DNA from: Oscillospiraceae bacterium
Lineage (GTDB): Bacteria > Bacillota > Clostridia > Oscillospirales > Oscillospiraceae
Length of the DNA stretch: 51,268 nucleotides
NCBI GenBank assembly: GCA_017524845.1
Contig: JAFXUU010000064.1
Location: 1-51,268 of the forward strand
Reading direction: 5' to 3'
Positions 33,801-41,473 of the stretch are shown here, piece after piece. A program made the position numbers and the translations under genes. Below the pieces are notes generated by a model. The model was given only the letters and a program-made list of their open reading frames with translations. It had not been told where the DNA came from and did no database searches. Each line of letters begins with the position of its first letter. Position 1 is the stretch's first letter.

Positions 33801-34634
33801 GGAAAAGATGCTGTCCGGTACCTCCCGGACGCCGTCCCCCGGCCAACCCATGTGGGTGAGGGCGAAGCCGGTGAGCACCAGGATCACGTCCGGCAGGGAC
33901 CGTCCTTCCCGGGTGAAATACCGCTCCATAGCCCCGCGGATGCCCAGCTTCTCGTCCTCGTCGCTGCTCATGCGGGTAAACAGAGGCAGGGTCACCGCTC
34001 CCAGCCGGTCCAGCTCCGCCAGGGTGGCGTCGATGTGCCGGACGTTGTCGTTCACGATCTGGCTCTGGTGGAGGATGAGCCCCACCACCGGCTTTTCTCC
34101 CCGGGCTGCCAGGGCGATGCGCTCCTCCGCCTCCTCCCGGCTCAGCACCCGGCCTCGGTCGTATAAGCCCTCCTCCAGGGGCGGCACCGGTGCCGGCGGC
34201 GAGACCTGAGCGCCGAACCGGTCCCGGGCGATGCACAGGAGCATCCCGTAATAGTTCGGCTCGTCCCCGTAGCGAAAATACTTCTGCAGCTCCCGGTATT
34301 CCTCCTCCGTGAGCCCGGAATCGGGCATCAGCTCCGCGATCTCCTGGGGCAGGGAGGATTCAAAGTATACGGGCATCCTTCGGGTGATGGCCTGCCATAC
34401 CTTCGGAAACCCCTCCAGCTTCTGGGCGCTCCCGTGGAAGCGCATGATGGCAAAGTCGCACGCCTCCGCCTCCGCGAGCATGGCGGGCGTCTTCTCCGGG
34501 TGGGCGCAGAGGTCCCAGAGGGACCAGCAGCTGCCGGAGAAGAGACCGGGACAGGTCTCCTCCGTCCGCAGGAGCGCCCGGCGCATGTTCCACAGCCGGT
34601 CCTCCGCGGCGATTAGGCACAGGATCTTCTTCAC
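30888..34634 (-). CDS. cobN: CobN/BchH-type metal chelatase large subunit
   Basis: A 1248-residue CobN/magnesium-chelatase-H family protein that inserts a divalent metal into a tetrapyrrole using ATP hydrolysis by ChlI/ChlD-type AAA+ partners. Family patterns include ILHQSQIVNDNVRHIDATLAEL near residue 190, CVVHVGTHGTLEWTPGKEVGLS, GRLARQLLDQY, and the C-terminal ISGLFRDMYPNLIRLMDQAV and TWSGYGYSGREHG segments. The length matches aerobic-type CobN. GTG 34634 overlaps the radical SAM stop (GTGA) and has GGGAGAT upstream. Cobalt and a corrin precursor are the default substrates. In an anaerobe the true tetrapyrrole is uncertain, and the B12 riboswitch upstream points to corrinoid metabolism. Confidence 0.93.
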   Translation of the reverse strand: MKKILCLIAAEDRLWNMRRALLRTEETCPGLFSGSCWSLWDLCAHPEKTPAMLAEAEACDFAIMRFHGSAQKLEGFPKVWQAITRRMPVYFESSLPQEIAELMPDSGLTEEEYRELQKYFRYGDEPNYYGMLLCIARDRFGAQVSPPAPVPPLEEGLYDRGRVLSREEAEERIALAARGEKPVVGLILHQSQIVNDNVRHIDATLAELDRLGAVTLPLFTRMSSDEDEKLGIRGAMERYFTREGRSLPDVILVLTGFALTHMGWPGDGVREVPDSIFSFYDVPAIQVMLTRFTPEDYETLPQGIDSLSLTSHVFQPETDGQIISVPNAAQAAETGPAGERKLFVPLPDRVERVCRLAMNWAKLRRTAAGEKRIAILFNTMPGNDRIGCAEGLDTFESVLRIVEALRDEGVETDFSFETAQALADAVTAGLTNDLRWTSEEAMEEKAAAVIPPETWRSWFGPLSERVREALSGAWGRAPGEVMALDDRLLIPGLLCGHIFIGLQPSRAFGERASELYHSTDSTPPYSYLAYYRWLEECFGADCVVHVGTHGTLEWTPGKEVGLSRDCWPDLCLGSLPHLYPYHMGIVGEGIQAKRRSWAVILDHMPPSLDEAESYEGLAVIDEALKEYHQARQVRPAQAPALARRIFDLAAGERLTLDLGLDEKGFEADPDGAVEAIHLWMGELKNSLVKDGLHVFGQVPEGKLYENLLRALVRVKNGGVPALTDSVIAALGHDPEAVKDAPAADFGGVSGLELRDMATAAARRLVSALAERGWDPAAIGAVLEREAFPGGTADLRRVLEFLCTVVTDKLDHVTDEMRYFLAGFAGRFVPPALGGNPTRGNVSILPTGRNFYASDPTQIPSRAAWEIGGRLARQLLDQYAGTGEGVPESVAMVVWAGNTIKTCGEDFAECLHLMGVRPVYLGESSCVAGVEPIPLSELGRPRIDVTLRISGLFRDMYPNLIRLMDQAVTSVGTLDEPEEQNFIKKHLRQDVEALTSRGIPRDQALDEAYLRVYGCAPGTYGSAVAKVIESRQWTDFRDLARVFETWSGYGYSGREHGTEHTEAFRRRLSTVAVTVKNESTAEYDMLDSDDFYAYHGGLAAAVRANSGHAPLSVTGHTDDPDRPVTRTLARETARVVRSRILNPKWLEGLKRHGFKGAQEISAALDSLFGWDATADAAEDWMYQSFAERFLFDGDTRRWMERVNRWAVHSAAERLLEAHQRGMWETDGETLRKLRSIYMQAEGSIEEAST

Positions 34635-35650
34635 AGGCTTTCATCTCCCGTCATGATCTCCGATATGACCGCCTGCATCACGCAGGTCAGCGGGGCGGGT
34701 CTGCCCGCCGTCCTTCCGGCGGGACAGCCCCCGCCGCAGAGAAAAAAGCGCCCGCAGCGCCGGCATTCCGCCGGAGCTTCCAGGGCGGCAAGGCCGCGCT
34801 CTCCCGCAGGCAGCCCGTCCCGAAGGTTCCCCAGACGGAATTCTTTCCGTCCCGCCAGGGACGAGCAGGGCCAAAGGTCTCCCCGGGCGTCCACCGCCAG
34901 GGACAGCTCCGTCTGGGCATAGCAGTAAAACTCCCCGCCGCCGCTTTTCCGGCGGCTGCGCCACCGGTCCAGCTCCCGCAGATGAAAGGGGACGCCCGCC
35001 CGCTCCAGGGTGAGAGTCTTTTCCACCAGCGCCCGAAGGCCCCGGCGCAGCGAAGCCGGATCGGGGGCCAGGTCCGCGCCCGCGCCCCGGCCCAGGGGGC
35101 GGAAAAGGTCCAGCCCCACGCCCCGCACGTTTCCCAGGGTCAAAGCCAGGTCAGCCAGAAGCTCCAGGCGCGGCGCGTTCAGCGCCGTCACCACGGCGGT
35201 GAGGTTGCACCGGCCCCCGGCTTCGCCGAGACGGCGGATGCCCGCCGCGGCCTCCTCATAGGAAGGGGCTCCGTCCGGGAAGCGGCGGCAGCCGTTCAGG
35301 GCCCCCGGACCGTCCAGGCTGACTCCCACCGCGCAGGGGAGGGCCAGGAGCGCCCGGCAGCGCTCCGGGGTGAGGAGGATACCGTTGGTCTGGACGGACA
35401 TGGAGAGCCTCCGGCCCGTCCTCCGGCCGAAGTCCGCCGCGGCGGTGATGGTCTCCCAGGCCAGCAGGGGCTCCCCGCCGGTGAACTGGACGCGCAGACT
35501 CCCCCCGGGAGGACAGGCAAGCTCGATCGCCCGGCAGGCAGTCTCCGGCTTCATGTGCGCTCCGCCGGGACCGGCGTCGGCATAGCAGTAGGCGCAGTTC
35601 AGATCGCAGTCCTCCGTGATCCGTAGGATCAGACTTCGCAGCTCAGTCAC
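34631..35650 (-). CDS. Radical SAM/SPASM protein of the chelatase operon
   Basis: A 339-residue radical SAM enzyme. The cluster motif CDLNCAYC uses C15, C19 and C22, and QFTGGEPLL is the SAM-binding strand. The C-terminal SPASM region includes FYCYAQTELSL, WPCSSLAG, CRRCGRFFLCGGGCPAG and a final Cys, the pattern of enzymes that hold two auxiliary [4Fe-4S] clusters (anSME, peptide maturases). GTG 35650 overlaps the previous stop, with GAGGAG upstream. Such enzymes usually modify a peptide or protein, and no precursor peptide is evident. Its place between ChlD and CobN suggests maturation of an operon product or tetrapyrrole modification; this is inference. Confidence 0.9.
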   Translation of the reverse strand: MTELRSLILRITEDCDLNCAYCYADAGPGGAHMKPETACRAIELACPPGGSLRVQFTGGEPLLAWETITAAADFGRRTGRRLSMSVQTNGILLTPERCRALLALPCAVGVSLDGPGALNGCRRFPDGAPSYEEAAAGIRRLGEAGGRCNLTAVVTALNAPRLELLADLALTLGNVRGVGLDLFRPLGRGAGADLAPDPASLRRGLRALVEKTLTLERAGVPFHLRELDRWRSRRKSGGGEFYCYAQTELSLAVDARGDLWPCSSLAGRKEFRLGNLRDGLPAGERGLAALEAPAECRRCGRFFLCGGGCPAGRTAGRPAPLTCVMQAVISEIMTGDESL

Positions 35651-36171
35651 GGTGCAGCAGCTCCTCCGTTTCCTTCAGGCGCTCGGCCCAGCCTTCCGCC
35701 CGGGCGGCGTCCACGATCTCCATGTTCCCTCCCTGGATCTCTCCGAGGCCGGAGGTACCGTCCTCCAGCTCCCCCTCCGCGGCCATGAGGCCGGCGGCAG
35801 CGGTGCGGCCGTCCTCTCCCTGCACCAGCTGCCGGAGCCGGGCAAAGGCATTCCGCAGGTTGTCCGGCCACCCCGTAGGCGAACCATGCGTTCAGGTCCG
35901 TCACGTCCTTCGGCGTCACGTTTCCGATGCCCGCGGCGGCGTTGGCGGGACACAGGGGCACCCGAAAGCGGGCATGCTTGCAGAGCCCGGGATTCGCCAG
36001 CGGTTCCCTGTCCCCGTGATCGCAGTCCGCCAGGAGCACGTCGTAATCCCCGGTCACGGCCTCCCGGGGAGCATCCCGGGAGGACAGGAGGCGGATCTCC
36101 GCCCCCGCAGCCGCCGCGCTTCGGATGGCGGGGGTCATCAAATGATCTCCCGCAGCGTAAATGCGCAGGAT
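35643..36171 (-). pseudogene. Unrecognised chelatase-operon protein, interrupted by a 1-nt frameshift
   Basis: Two minus-strand frames join if one base is removed from a 4-G run (plus-strand CCCC at 35871-35874). The N-part reads LRIYAAGDHLMTPAIRSAAA through DLNAWFAYG, and the C-part reads WPDNLRNAFARLRQLVQGED through KETEELLHRD. Repaired, it would be about 176 residues, soluble, with a few Cys (ADCDHGD, NPGLCKHARF, VPLCPAN). The start is unclear: GGGGAGG precedes ATC/CTG (36171/36168), and an ATG lies further in at 36138. The frame begins right after the ChlD stop. I do not recognise the family. Either a real mutation or an assembly error. Confidence 0.6.
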
Positions 36172-36180
36172 TCCTCCCCG

Positions 36181-38103
36181 TCAGTCTCCCAGCCCGCCGA
36201 GCAGCGTCCCGCTTTTCACGATGGCCCGCAGCTGATCTCCCCGCAGCTCGTCCACCTTACAGTAGTCGGCGTTCATAGCCCCGGCCACCTGCGCGGCGAT
36301 GTGCAGGGAGATGAAGTCCCGCTCCGTGTCGATGACCATGGCGGGGATGCCGTCCCGGCGGATGAGCTCCGCGGCCCGCAGGGCGTCGGCGACGGCGTCG
36401 TCCGTCCACAGGGGGCGGTTGGCCCGGCCGTCCGTGACCAGCACCACCATGGGCAGCATCTCCGGATCCTTCAGCCGCCGGGCGCGCAGCAGCTCCCAGG
36501 CCCGGTAAAGCCCGGCTGCCAGGGGCGTCCGCCCGCCGGTGGGCAGGGCCTGGAGCTTCCTCTGAGCCAGCTCCACGCTGGATGTGATGTCCAGGAGGGT
36601 CTGAGCGCCCTCCCGGCGGAAGGCGACCAGCCCGATCCGGTCCCGCTTCTGATAGGAATCCAGCAGCATGGAAAGGACGGCCTCCTTTGCGGCCTTCATC
36701 CGCTTCTGCGCGCCCATGGAGCCGCTGGCGTCCACCGCGAACACGATGGTGGCCCCCACATGGCTCTCCCGCACCTTGAAGCGCAGATCGTCCGGCCGGA
36801 TCGCCACGGCGCAGTCCGTATGCTCACGCTGCTTCTGATACGGCGCGGCGGCGCGAAGGGTGGCGTCCAGGGCAAGGTCGTGCTGCCGGGGACCGGGGTG
36901 GGCTGTGAATGCGGCGTAGCGTCCCTTGTCCGTGCCGCTCCTGGTCTTGTTCCTGCGGCCGCTTCCCCGGCGGAGCAGCCGATCCTGGGGCAGGGAGGGC
37001 AGGATGGACAGCAGACTGACCTCTTCTCCCTCCACCATCTCCTCCTCCGGCGCCGTTCCTCCCTCCGGGGGCGGCTCTTCCGGGGGCGGCGCGCCGTCCC
37101 CTGCGTTCCCTTCCGTGTCGGCAGGCAGTTCCCGCTCCGGTCCCGGTTCCTCCGGGGCCTGCGTCTCCGGGGAGACCTGCGGCTCTTCTGTTTTGTCGGG
37201 CGGCGCCTCTTTTTGTTCCTGCTGCGGGGGTTCCTCCCGTTCAGGCTCAGGCTCCCGCGCCTCCCGCTGCCTGTGGGGCAGCACGAAAAGCGCCGCCTCC
37301 TTCAGATCCTCTTTTGTGACGCTTTTCCGGCCCTCCCAGGCGGCGTTGGCGGCGGCGGCGCGCACCAGCACCAGCTCGCAGCGGTTGCCCTCGCAGCCCG
37401 CCCGGAGGACATACTCCGATGCCAGACGGCGGACGCCCTCCTCCGGTACGAGCTCCCGCAGCAGGGCCTGCGCCCGGCGGATCCGTTCGGCGAGCCGGCC
37501 GGATTCCTCCTGCCAGCTTCGGCAGAAGGCGGCGGGGTCCCTTTCATAGGCGAGACGGCGGCGGAGGATCTCGCAGCGCTTTTCCACGTCCTTTTCCCCG
37601 GCGACCTCCACGTAGAGGCCGAAGCGGTCCAGAAACTGAGGACGGAGCTTCCCTTCCTCCGGGTTCATGGTACCCACCAGGGCGAAGCGGCAGGAGTGAC
37701 GATAGCTGACGCCCTCCCGCTCCACCAGGTTCTCCCCGGCGGCCGCGGCGCAGATGAGGACGCTGACGATGCTGTCCGGCAGCAGGTTCACCTCGTCCAC
37801 ATAGAGGAGCTGCCCGTCCGCCCGCTCCAGCACGCCGCCGCTGAACGCCCGGACCCCCTCCCGCACCGCCTTTTCAAAGTCGACGGAGCCCACCAGCATG
37901 TCCTCCGTGACGTTCAGCGGCAGCTCCACCACCCGCTGCCGGGTGAGGGCCGCCAGGCCACGGACCACCGTGGATTTGGCGGTCCCCTTTTCTCCGCACA
38001 GCAACACCCCGCCGATGCGGGGGTCGATGAGGTTCAGAATCAGGGCCTTTTTCACCCGCTCCTGCCCCACCACCGCGGCAAAGGGATAGCGCAGCTCAGT
38101 CAT
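36181..38103 (-). CDS. ChlD/BchD-type AAA+/VWA chelatase subunit
   Basis: A 640-residue chelatase motor partner. The N-terminal AAA+ module (about 1-260) has Walker [10 protein letters not shown] and a Walker B-like [10 protein letters not shown], so unlike many ChlD proteins its ATPase site looks intact. A Pro/Glu-rich acidic linker follows (about 270-375; [17 protein letters not shown]). The C-terminal VWA domain has the MIDAS motif DASGSM with Asp458 and later VTDGRANRP, which contacts CobN. The ATG overlaps the ChlI stop by 8 nt. It assembles with the ChlI-like protein into the hexameric motor driving metal insertion. Confidence 0.93.
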   Translation of the reverse strand: MTELRYPFAAVVGQERVKKALILNLIDPRIGGVLLCGEKGTAKSTVVRGLAALTRQRVVELPLNVTEDMLVGSVDFEKAVREGVRAFSGGVLERADGQLLYVDEVNLLPDSIVSVLICAAAAGENLVEREGVSYRHSCRFALVGTMNPEEGKLRPQFLDRFGLYVEVAGEKDVEKRCEILRRRLAYERDPAAFCRSWQEESGRLAERIRRAQALLRELVPEEGVRRLASEYVLRAGCEGNRCELVLVRAAAANAAWEGRKSVTKEDLKEAALFVLPHRQREAREPEPEREEPPQQEQKEAPPDKTEEPQVSPETQAPEEPGPERELPADTEGNAGDGAPPPEEPPPEGGTAPEEEMVEGEEVSLLSILPSLPQDRLLRRGSGRRNKTRSGTDKGRYAAFTAHPGPRQHDLALDATLRAAAPYQKQREHTDCAVAIRPDDLRFKVRESHVGATIVFAVDASGSMGAQKRMKAAKEAVLSMLLDSYQKRDRIGLVAFRREGAQTLLDITSSVELAQRKLQALPTGGRTPLAAGLYRAWELLRARRLKDPEMLPMVVLVTDGRANRPLWTDDAVADALRAAELIRRDGIPAMVIDTERDFISLHIAAQVAGAMNADYCKVDELRGDQLRAIVKSGTLLGGLGD

Positions 38104-39109
38104 GCAGCACGCTCTCCCAGTCCTCCGGCAGGCCGGTGGCGGTGTCGAAGGGCATGCGCCGCATCCGATGGGTCAGCACCATGGGGGCCACCCGGATCAG
38201 CTGCTCCCGGGAGGCCTCCCCCGTCCCCTCGAAGGCGGCCAGGGTACAGGCGGCCTTCAGCAGGGTGATGTCCGAGCGGTGGCCGTCCACCTGGAGCGCC
38301 ACGCCGATGCGCGCCGCGTCCCGATAGAGGCTGTCGGGGATCGTCACCTCTCCCAGCTTTGCCTGGGCAAGGCGCACCTTTTCCCGCAGGGCCGCCTGCT
38401 CCGGCTCCCAGCTGCGGCAGAAGCCCTCGGGGTCGGCCTCGTATGCCAGCCTGCGGCGGATGAGCTCCGAGCGCAGGGAGATGTCCTGTTCCCCCCGGAT
38501 CTCCACCACCAGGCCGAAGCGATCCAGCAGCTGCGGACGCAGGTCCCCTTCCTCCGGGTTCATGGTCCCCACCAGCACGAACCGGGCAGGGTGACTGTAG
38601 CTGACCCCCTCCCGCTCCACGGTGTTCACTCCCATGGCGGCGCTGTCCAGCAGCACGTCCACGATATGATCGTCCAGCAGGTTCACCTCGTCCACATAGA
38701 GGATGTTCCCGTTGGCCTGGGCCAGCAGCCCGGGCTCGAACACCTTCTCCCCTTTTTTGATGGCCTGCTCCATGCTCAGGGAGCCCACGACCCGGTCCTC
38801 CGTGGAGCTGACGGGCAGCTCCACCACCCTGCGGGTGTAGGGCACGGTCCGCAGCGTCCCCTTTTCCTGCTTTTCCCGGCAGTCGGCGCAGAGCTCTCCC
38901 CGGTCCGGGCGGCAGTGGAAGGGGCAGCCCTCCGAAACCTGCACCTCCTCCAGCAGCTCCGTGAGGCCCCGCACGGCGGTGGACTTGGCGGTGCCCTTTT
39001 CCCCGCGGATGAGCACGCCTCCCAGGGCGGGATTGATGAGGTTGAGGATCAGGGCCAGCTTCATCTGCTCCTGGCCCACGATGGCGGTGAAGGGATAGAT
39101 TCGTTCCAT
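38096..39109 (-). CDS. ChlI/BchI-type AAA+ chelatase ATPase subunit
   Basis: A 337-residue AAA+ protein with Walker [10 protein letters not shown] (about 36-44), Walker [34 protein letters not shown] (sensor/arginine-finger region) and the [18 protein letters not shown] helix. A four-cysteine insert (C62, C66, C74, C77; [16 protein letters not shown]) resembles a zinc knuckle and is seen in the CobN-linked branch rather than plant ChlI. ATG 39109 has AAAGGAA upstream. It powers CobN with the ChlD-like protein. Confidence 0.94.
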   Translation of the reverse strand: MERIYPFTAIVGQEQMKLALILNLINPALGGVLIRGEKGTAKSTAVRGLTELLEEVQVSEGCPFHCRPDRGELCADCREKQEKGTLRTVPYTRRVVELPVSSTEDRVVGSLSMEQAIKKGEKVFEPGLLAQANGNILYVDEVNLLDDHIVDVLLDSAAMGVNTVEREGVSYSHPARFVLVGTMNPEEGDLRPQLLDRFGLVVEIRGEQDISLRSELIRRRLAYEADPEGFCRSWEPEQAALREKVRLAQAKLGEVTIPDSLYRDAARIGVALQVDGHRSDITLLKAACTLAAFEGTGEASREQLIRVAPMVLTHRMRRMPFDTATGLPEDWESVLHD

Positions 39110-39144
39110 GGCGTCGTTCCTTTCCCGGAGTCGGCCTCCGTCCG

Positions 39145-39381
39145 TCAGACGGACGGCCGATCCTTTTCTTCTTCCTGCTCCGGCAGCTCCGATACGGAAC
39201 GGAGCAGGGGGATGCCCTCCCGGGCGGCGGCCTCCAGCAGCCGGCCGTTCAGAGCGTTGAGCGTGCCTGCGGGGGTCCCGGCATTCAGGATCCGGCCGCA
39301 GCGCCGCACCAGCTCCCAGGCTGCGGCGTACTGCGCGGTAAGTCATTTCCCGGCCGGAGGCTCCGTTTTCGTTTTTTTCAT
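39145..39381 (-). pseudogene. Short ORF with an in-frame TGA at codon 13
   Basis: ATG 39381 has a good SD (GAAAGG). The frame reads [12 protein letters not shown], then TGA (39343-39345), then continues open for 65 codons: [19 protein letters not shown] through [12 protein letters not shown]. The second part has helical, gene-like composition and ends 35 nt before the ChlI start. Options: a nonsense mutation, a true start at a later GTG/CTG, or recoding as selenocysteine. A stem of 11 bp with a 2-nt bulge begins 8 nt after the TGA (39298-39334), but GC-rich sequence yields such stems easily. I do not recognise the protein. Confidence 0.5.
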
Positions 39382-39450
39382 ATCGGACGCCTTTCAAAAT
39401 AATTTGACCCGGCAGGGCGGATGGCCGCCCTGCCAGTCCGGGTTTGCGCG

Positions 39451-39725
39451 TCAGCTGATCTCGATCAGGTGGTCGGTCGTTACATTCAGGGGATCGTCGC
39501 TCTTCAGGATGGTGTTCATATCCTGCAGGATCCCGGCGATGGCGGCCGCCACGTTGGGCAGATACCAGCCGCTCTTGTCCGTGCCCACCAGGGGAATCCG
39601 GTCGTTGCAGCCGATGTCGTCCACCAGGCTCATCATGCCGGTGGAGGCCATTTAGACTTTGTCGATGGGCATCTGAAGCACATAGGTGCCCTCCTCCAGG
39701 CCCTCCGGCACCTTTTCTCTGCAAA
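39451..39725 (-). pseudogene. Remnant of an ABC-type (BtuF/FeuA-like) substrate-binding protein gene
   Basis: The minus-strand frame reads [20 protein letters not shown], then TAA (39652-39654), then [25 protein letters not shown] and [11 protein letters not shown]. This resembles the start of the mature region of siderophore/cobalamin-type binding proteins, where a Tyr codon (TAC/TAT) would sit at the stop, hence a likely nonsense change. The signal peptide is missing. After AAAI the text switches to an unfamiliar tail ending DHLIEIS, indicating a deletion. It lies directly after the riboswitch terminator, where an importer gene would be expected. Confidence 0.65.
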
Positions 39726-39758
39726 GAATCAGACCGCGGCAGCACAAAGCTGCCGCGG
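39724..39758 (-). terminator. Terminator in the expression platform of the cobalamin riboswitch
   Basis: On the minus strand CCGCGGCAGC-TTTGT-GCTGCCGCGG (39758-39734) is followed by TCTGATTCTTTG. The tail is only moderately T-rich. It is placed to stop transcription when B12 is bound; that mode is inferred. Confidence 0.7.
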
Positions 39759-39817
39759 CCGGTTTTCCGCAAAAGAGCTCTCCCTTCCCATGATCCGAGG
39801 AAGGAGAGTGAGCCGAA

Positions 39818-40022
39818 CCTCAAGCAGGTCTTCTGACTTCGCGCGTAGGGCGGACGTCTGTCCGTCTGCGGGCCGGCTTGCCTTCCCGGTTTCCCAGTGA
39901 CCGTTTTTCAACGTAAGGCCGACCCTCCGCGCATACAGCGGCGGTACCGTCCGGGATTCTCACCCGGTTCTCTATTCTCCCGCGCGGTCCGAACGCAGCG
40001 CGGGCACTTGAGGCGCCTGGAA
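39818..40022 (-). ncRNA. Cobalamin (B12) riboswitch
   Basis: The minus strand contains the conserved B12 box GAAGTCAGAAGACCTGC (39840-39824) and the core blocks GGTGAGAATCCCGGACGGT, CGCCGCTGTATGCGCGGA, GTCACTGGGAAACCGGGAAGG and a 5' GGCGCCTCAAGTGCCC segment, in the order of the Cobalamin element. It lies between a consensus promoter and a terminator. Binding of adenosyl- or other cobalamin is expected to reduce expression of the downstream chelatase genes. Confidence 0.95.
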
Positions 40023-40033
40023 TTTTCAAAAGC

Positions 40034-40062
40034 ATAATAGCCGCTTTTTCCCTGTCTGTCAA
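40034..40062 (-). promoter_or_regulatory. Promoter of the riboswitch-controlled chelatase operon
   Basis: Minus strand: TTGACA (40062-40057), exact 17-bp spacer, TATTAT (40039-40034). The predicted start is about 10 nt before the riboswitch aptamer. Confidence 0.88.
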
Positions 40063-40236
40063 GCGTTATCGCAGCCGCTCGCAGTCGGCGCATATGGGGT
40101 ACTTTTTTGTTTTCTATATATATTGCAAACTTTTTATGGTGGATTTCGTATTCCGATCCGAGCGCGGGACTGACGGGGGCGGCCTGTGAAGCAGGGCCCT
40201 GCGTCTCTTGTCACCGGCTGCGTATCGGACCCCATC

Positions 40237-40497
40237 CGGCCCTTCGGGCCGCCTTTCCTCCCGGGAGAAAGCAGGAGCTGCGGCAAGGCTTTCGCCCTGC
40301 CGCAGCCCTCAGTGGGTCGACGCTTTGTCGACCCGCTGAGGGCAAAATCAGAAAATGCTTTCTGATTTTGCATGGATCATAACGTGCAGGGGGATTCCCG
40401 TCCCCCTGCACACATCCCCCATGCGTGTCGACAACCTGAGCCAATGGTTTGTCTGCAGTTTGAGAGCTGCGGCAAGGCTTTCGCCCTGCCGCAGCTC
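40237..40497. repeat. Array of six close-packed hairpins with a duplicated 31-bp unit
   Basis: Stems: 40237-40251 (6 bp); 40278-40305 (8 bp); 40305-40343 (16 bp plus one wobble); 40342-40371 (13 bp, GCAAAATCAGAAA arm); 40384-40411 (11 bp, GTGCAGGGGGA arm); 40464-40497 (11 bp). The 31 bp at 40275-40305 recur exactly at 40464-40494. Two stems share bases 40342-40343. The array lies between the end of the glycyl radical operon and the divergent-sided chelatase promoter. One or two may act as terminators; the rest are unexplained. No CRISPR-type spacers. Confidence 0.8.
40375..40465. repeat. Dispersed intergenic repeat, copy B
   Basis: The counterpart of 28970-29065: GGATTCCCGTCCCCC, CCATGCGTGTCGA and TGTCTGCAG in the same order and similar spacing. 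Here the first block is part of a perfect hairpin (40384-40411), whereas in copy A it has decayed to a C-run. Confidence 0.55.
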
Positions 40498-40525
40498 GTT
40501 CCGTGTTCTTCTGCGCTCGGTCAGC

Positions 40526-41473
40526 TCAGTGGATGGTAGCGTTGAGGCCGTAAGAGGCCACGATGTCCTTCAGCTCGGCCATCTTCTCGTCGGAGGGCGG
40601 CGTCGCCTCCATGGGCTTGCCGTCGCTGATGCGGAGGTATTTCATCACGCCCATGTTGTGATAGGGCAGCAGCTGCACCACCTCCACCGCGTCCCCCAGC
40701 TCCCTGCAGAACGCCGCCGTGGCGCGGATGTTCTCCTCGTCCCAGTTGAACATGGGGATCACCGGGATGCGGACCTGCAGCTTCTTGCCAGCCGCGGCCA
40801 GCTTCCGGGCGTTTTCATGGATCTGCTCGTTGGGTACGCCCACCGCAGCCTTGTGCTTCGCCGAGTCCATGTGCTTGAGGTCATAGAGATAAAGATCCAC
40901 ATAAGGGGTCGTGCGCTCCATGGTCTCCCAGGGGGCGAAGCCCGTGGTGTCCAGGGCCACGTGGATCCCGTTATCCTTCAGGCCCTTCAGCACCTCCACC
41001 ACGAAATCGATCTGGCATAGGGGCTCCCCGCCGGAGATCGTCACCCCGCCGCCGGAGGTATCGAAAAAGCTTTTGTCCTGGAGAAGGCGGTTCACCAGCG
41101 CCTCGGAGGTGTAGTCCTTTCCGCAGAGGGTCAGCGCTTCGGCGTAGCACTTGTCGGCGCAGGCCCCGCAGTTGTCGCAGAGATCCCGCTTCACGTGCAC
41201 GGTTCGCAGCTGCTCCCCGGTCTGCACGTCCGTCTTCAGGGGCCCCTCCTCGATGGCGTCTTTGGGGCAGGCCTTCATGCAGCGGCTTTTGCAGGCGTCC
41301 AGGCCCAGGCAGCGCATGCTCATCCAGCTGAGCTGCTTATAGAACGCCTGGCTCTCCGGACTGTGGCACCAGGGACAGCGCAGGGGGCAGCCCTTCAGAA
41401 AGGCCGTGGTGCGGATGCCGGGGCCGTCCTGCACGGAAAAGCCCTGGATATCGTAGAGGCGGCCTTCCGTCAT
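40526..41473 (-). CDS. Glycyl radical enzyme activase (radical SAM)
   Basis: A 315-residue activating enzyme that abstracts a hydrogen from the glycine of its partner enzyme. The SAM cluster motif CPLRCPWC uses C29, C33 and C36, and TISGGEPL follows. An insert with ferredoxin-like cysteines (CLGLDACKSRCMKACP and CDNCGACADKCYAEA) carries two auxiliary clusters, as in activases of dehydratase/eliminase-type enzymes rather than PflA itself. DTTGFA and LYDLKHMD are family segments. Its ATG overlaps the partner's stop (ATGA, 41470-41473), so they are made together. Confidence 0.95.
   Translation of the reverse strand: MTEGRLYDIQGFSVQDGPGIRTTAFLKGCPLRCPWCHSPESQAFYKQLSWMSMRCLGLDACKSRCMKACPKDAIEEGPLKTDVQTGEQLRTVHVKRDLCDNCGACADKCYAEALTLCGKDYTSEALVNRLLQDKSFFDTSGGGVTISGGEPLCQIDFVVEVLKGLKDNGIHVALDTTGFAPWETMERTTPYVDLYLYDLKHMDSAKHKAAVGVPNEQIHENARKLAAAGKKLQVRIPVIPMFNWDEENIRATAAFCRELGDAVEVVQLLPYHNMGVMKYLRISDGKPMEATPPSDEKMAELKDIVASYGLNATIH

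Noticed and set aside
30837-34166. A plus-strand open frame of 1109 codons opposite cobN
   Set aside because: Antisense shadow of a clear CobN gene; no domains or SD.
35716-38268. Plus-strand open frame of about 848 codons opposite the ChlD gene
   Set aside because: Antisense to AAA+ and VWA motifs; no SD or domain.
39298-39345. Selenocysteine codon with SECIS as a firm call
   Set aside because: The stem is the kind that GC-rich DNA forms by chance and neighbouring sequence is decaying; kept only as a question.
40237-40497. CRISPR array
   Set aside because: The repeats are inverted stems of differing sequence, not a regular direct repeat with unique spacers, and no cas genes are near.
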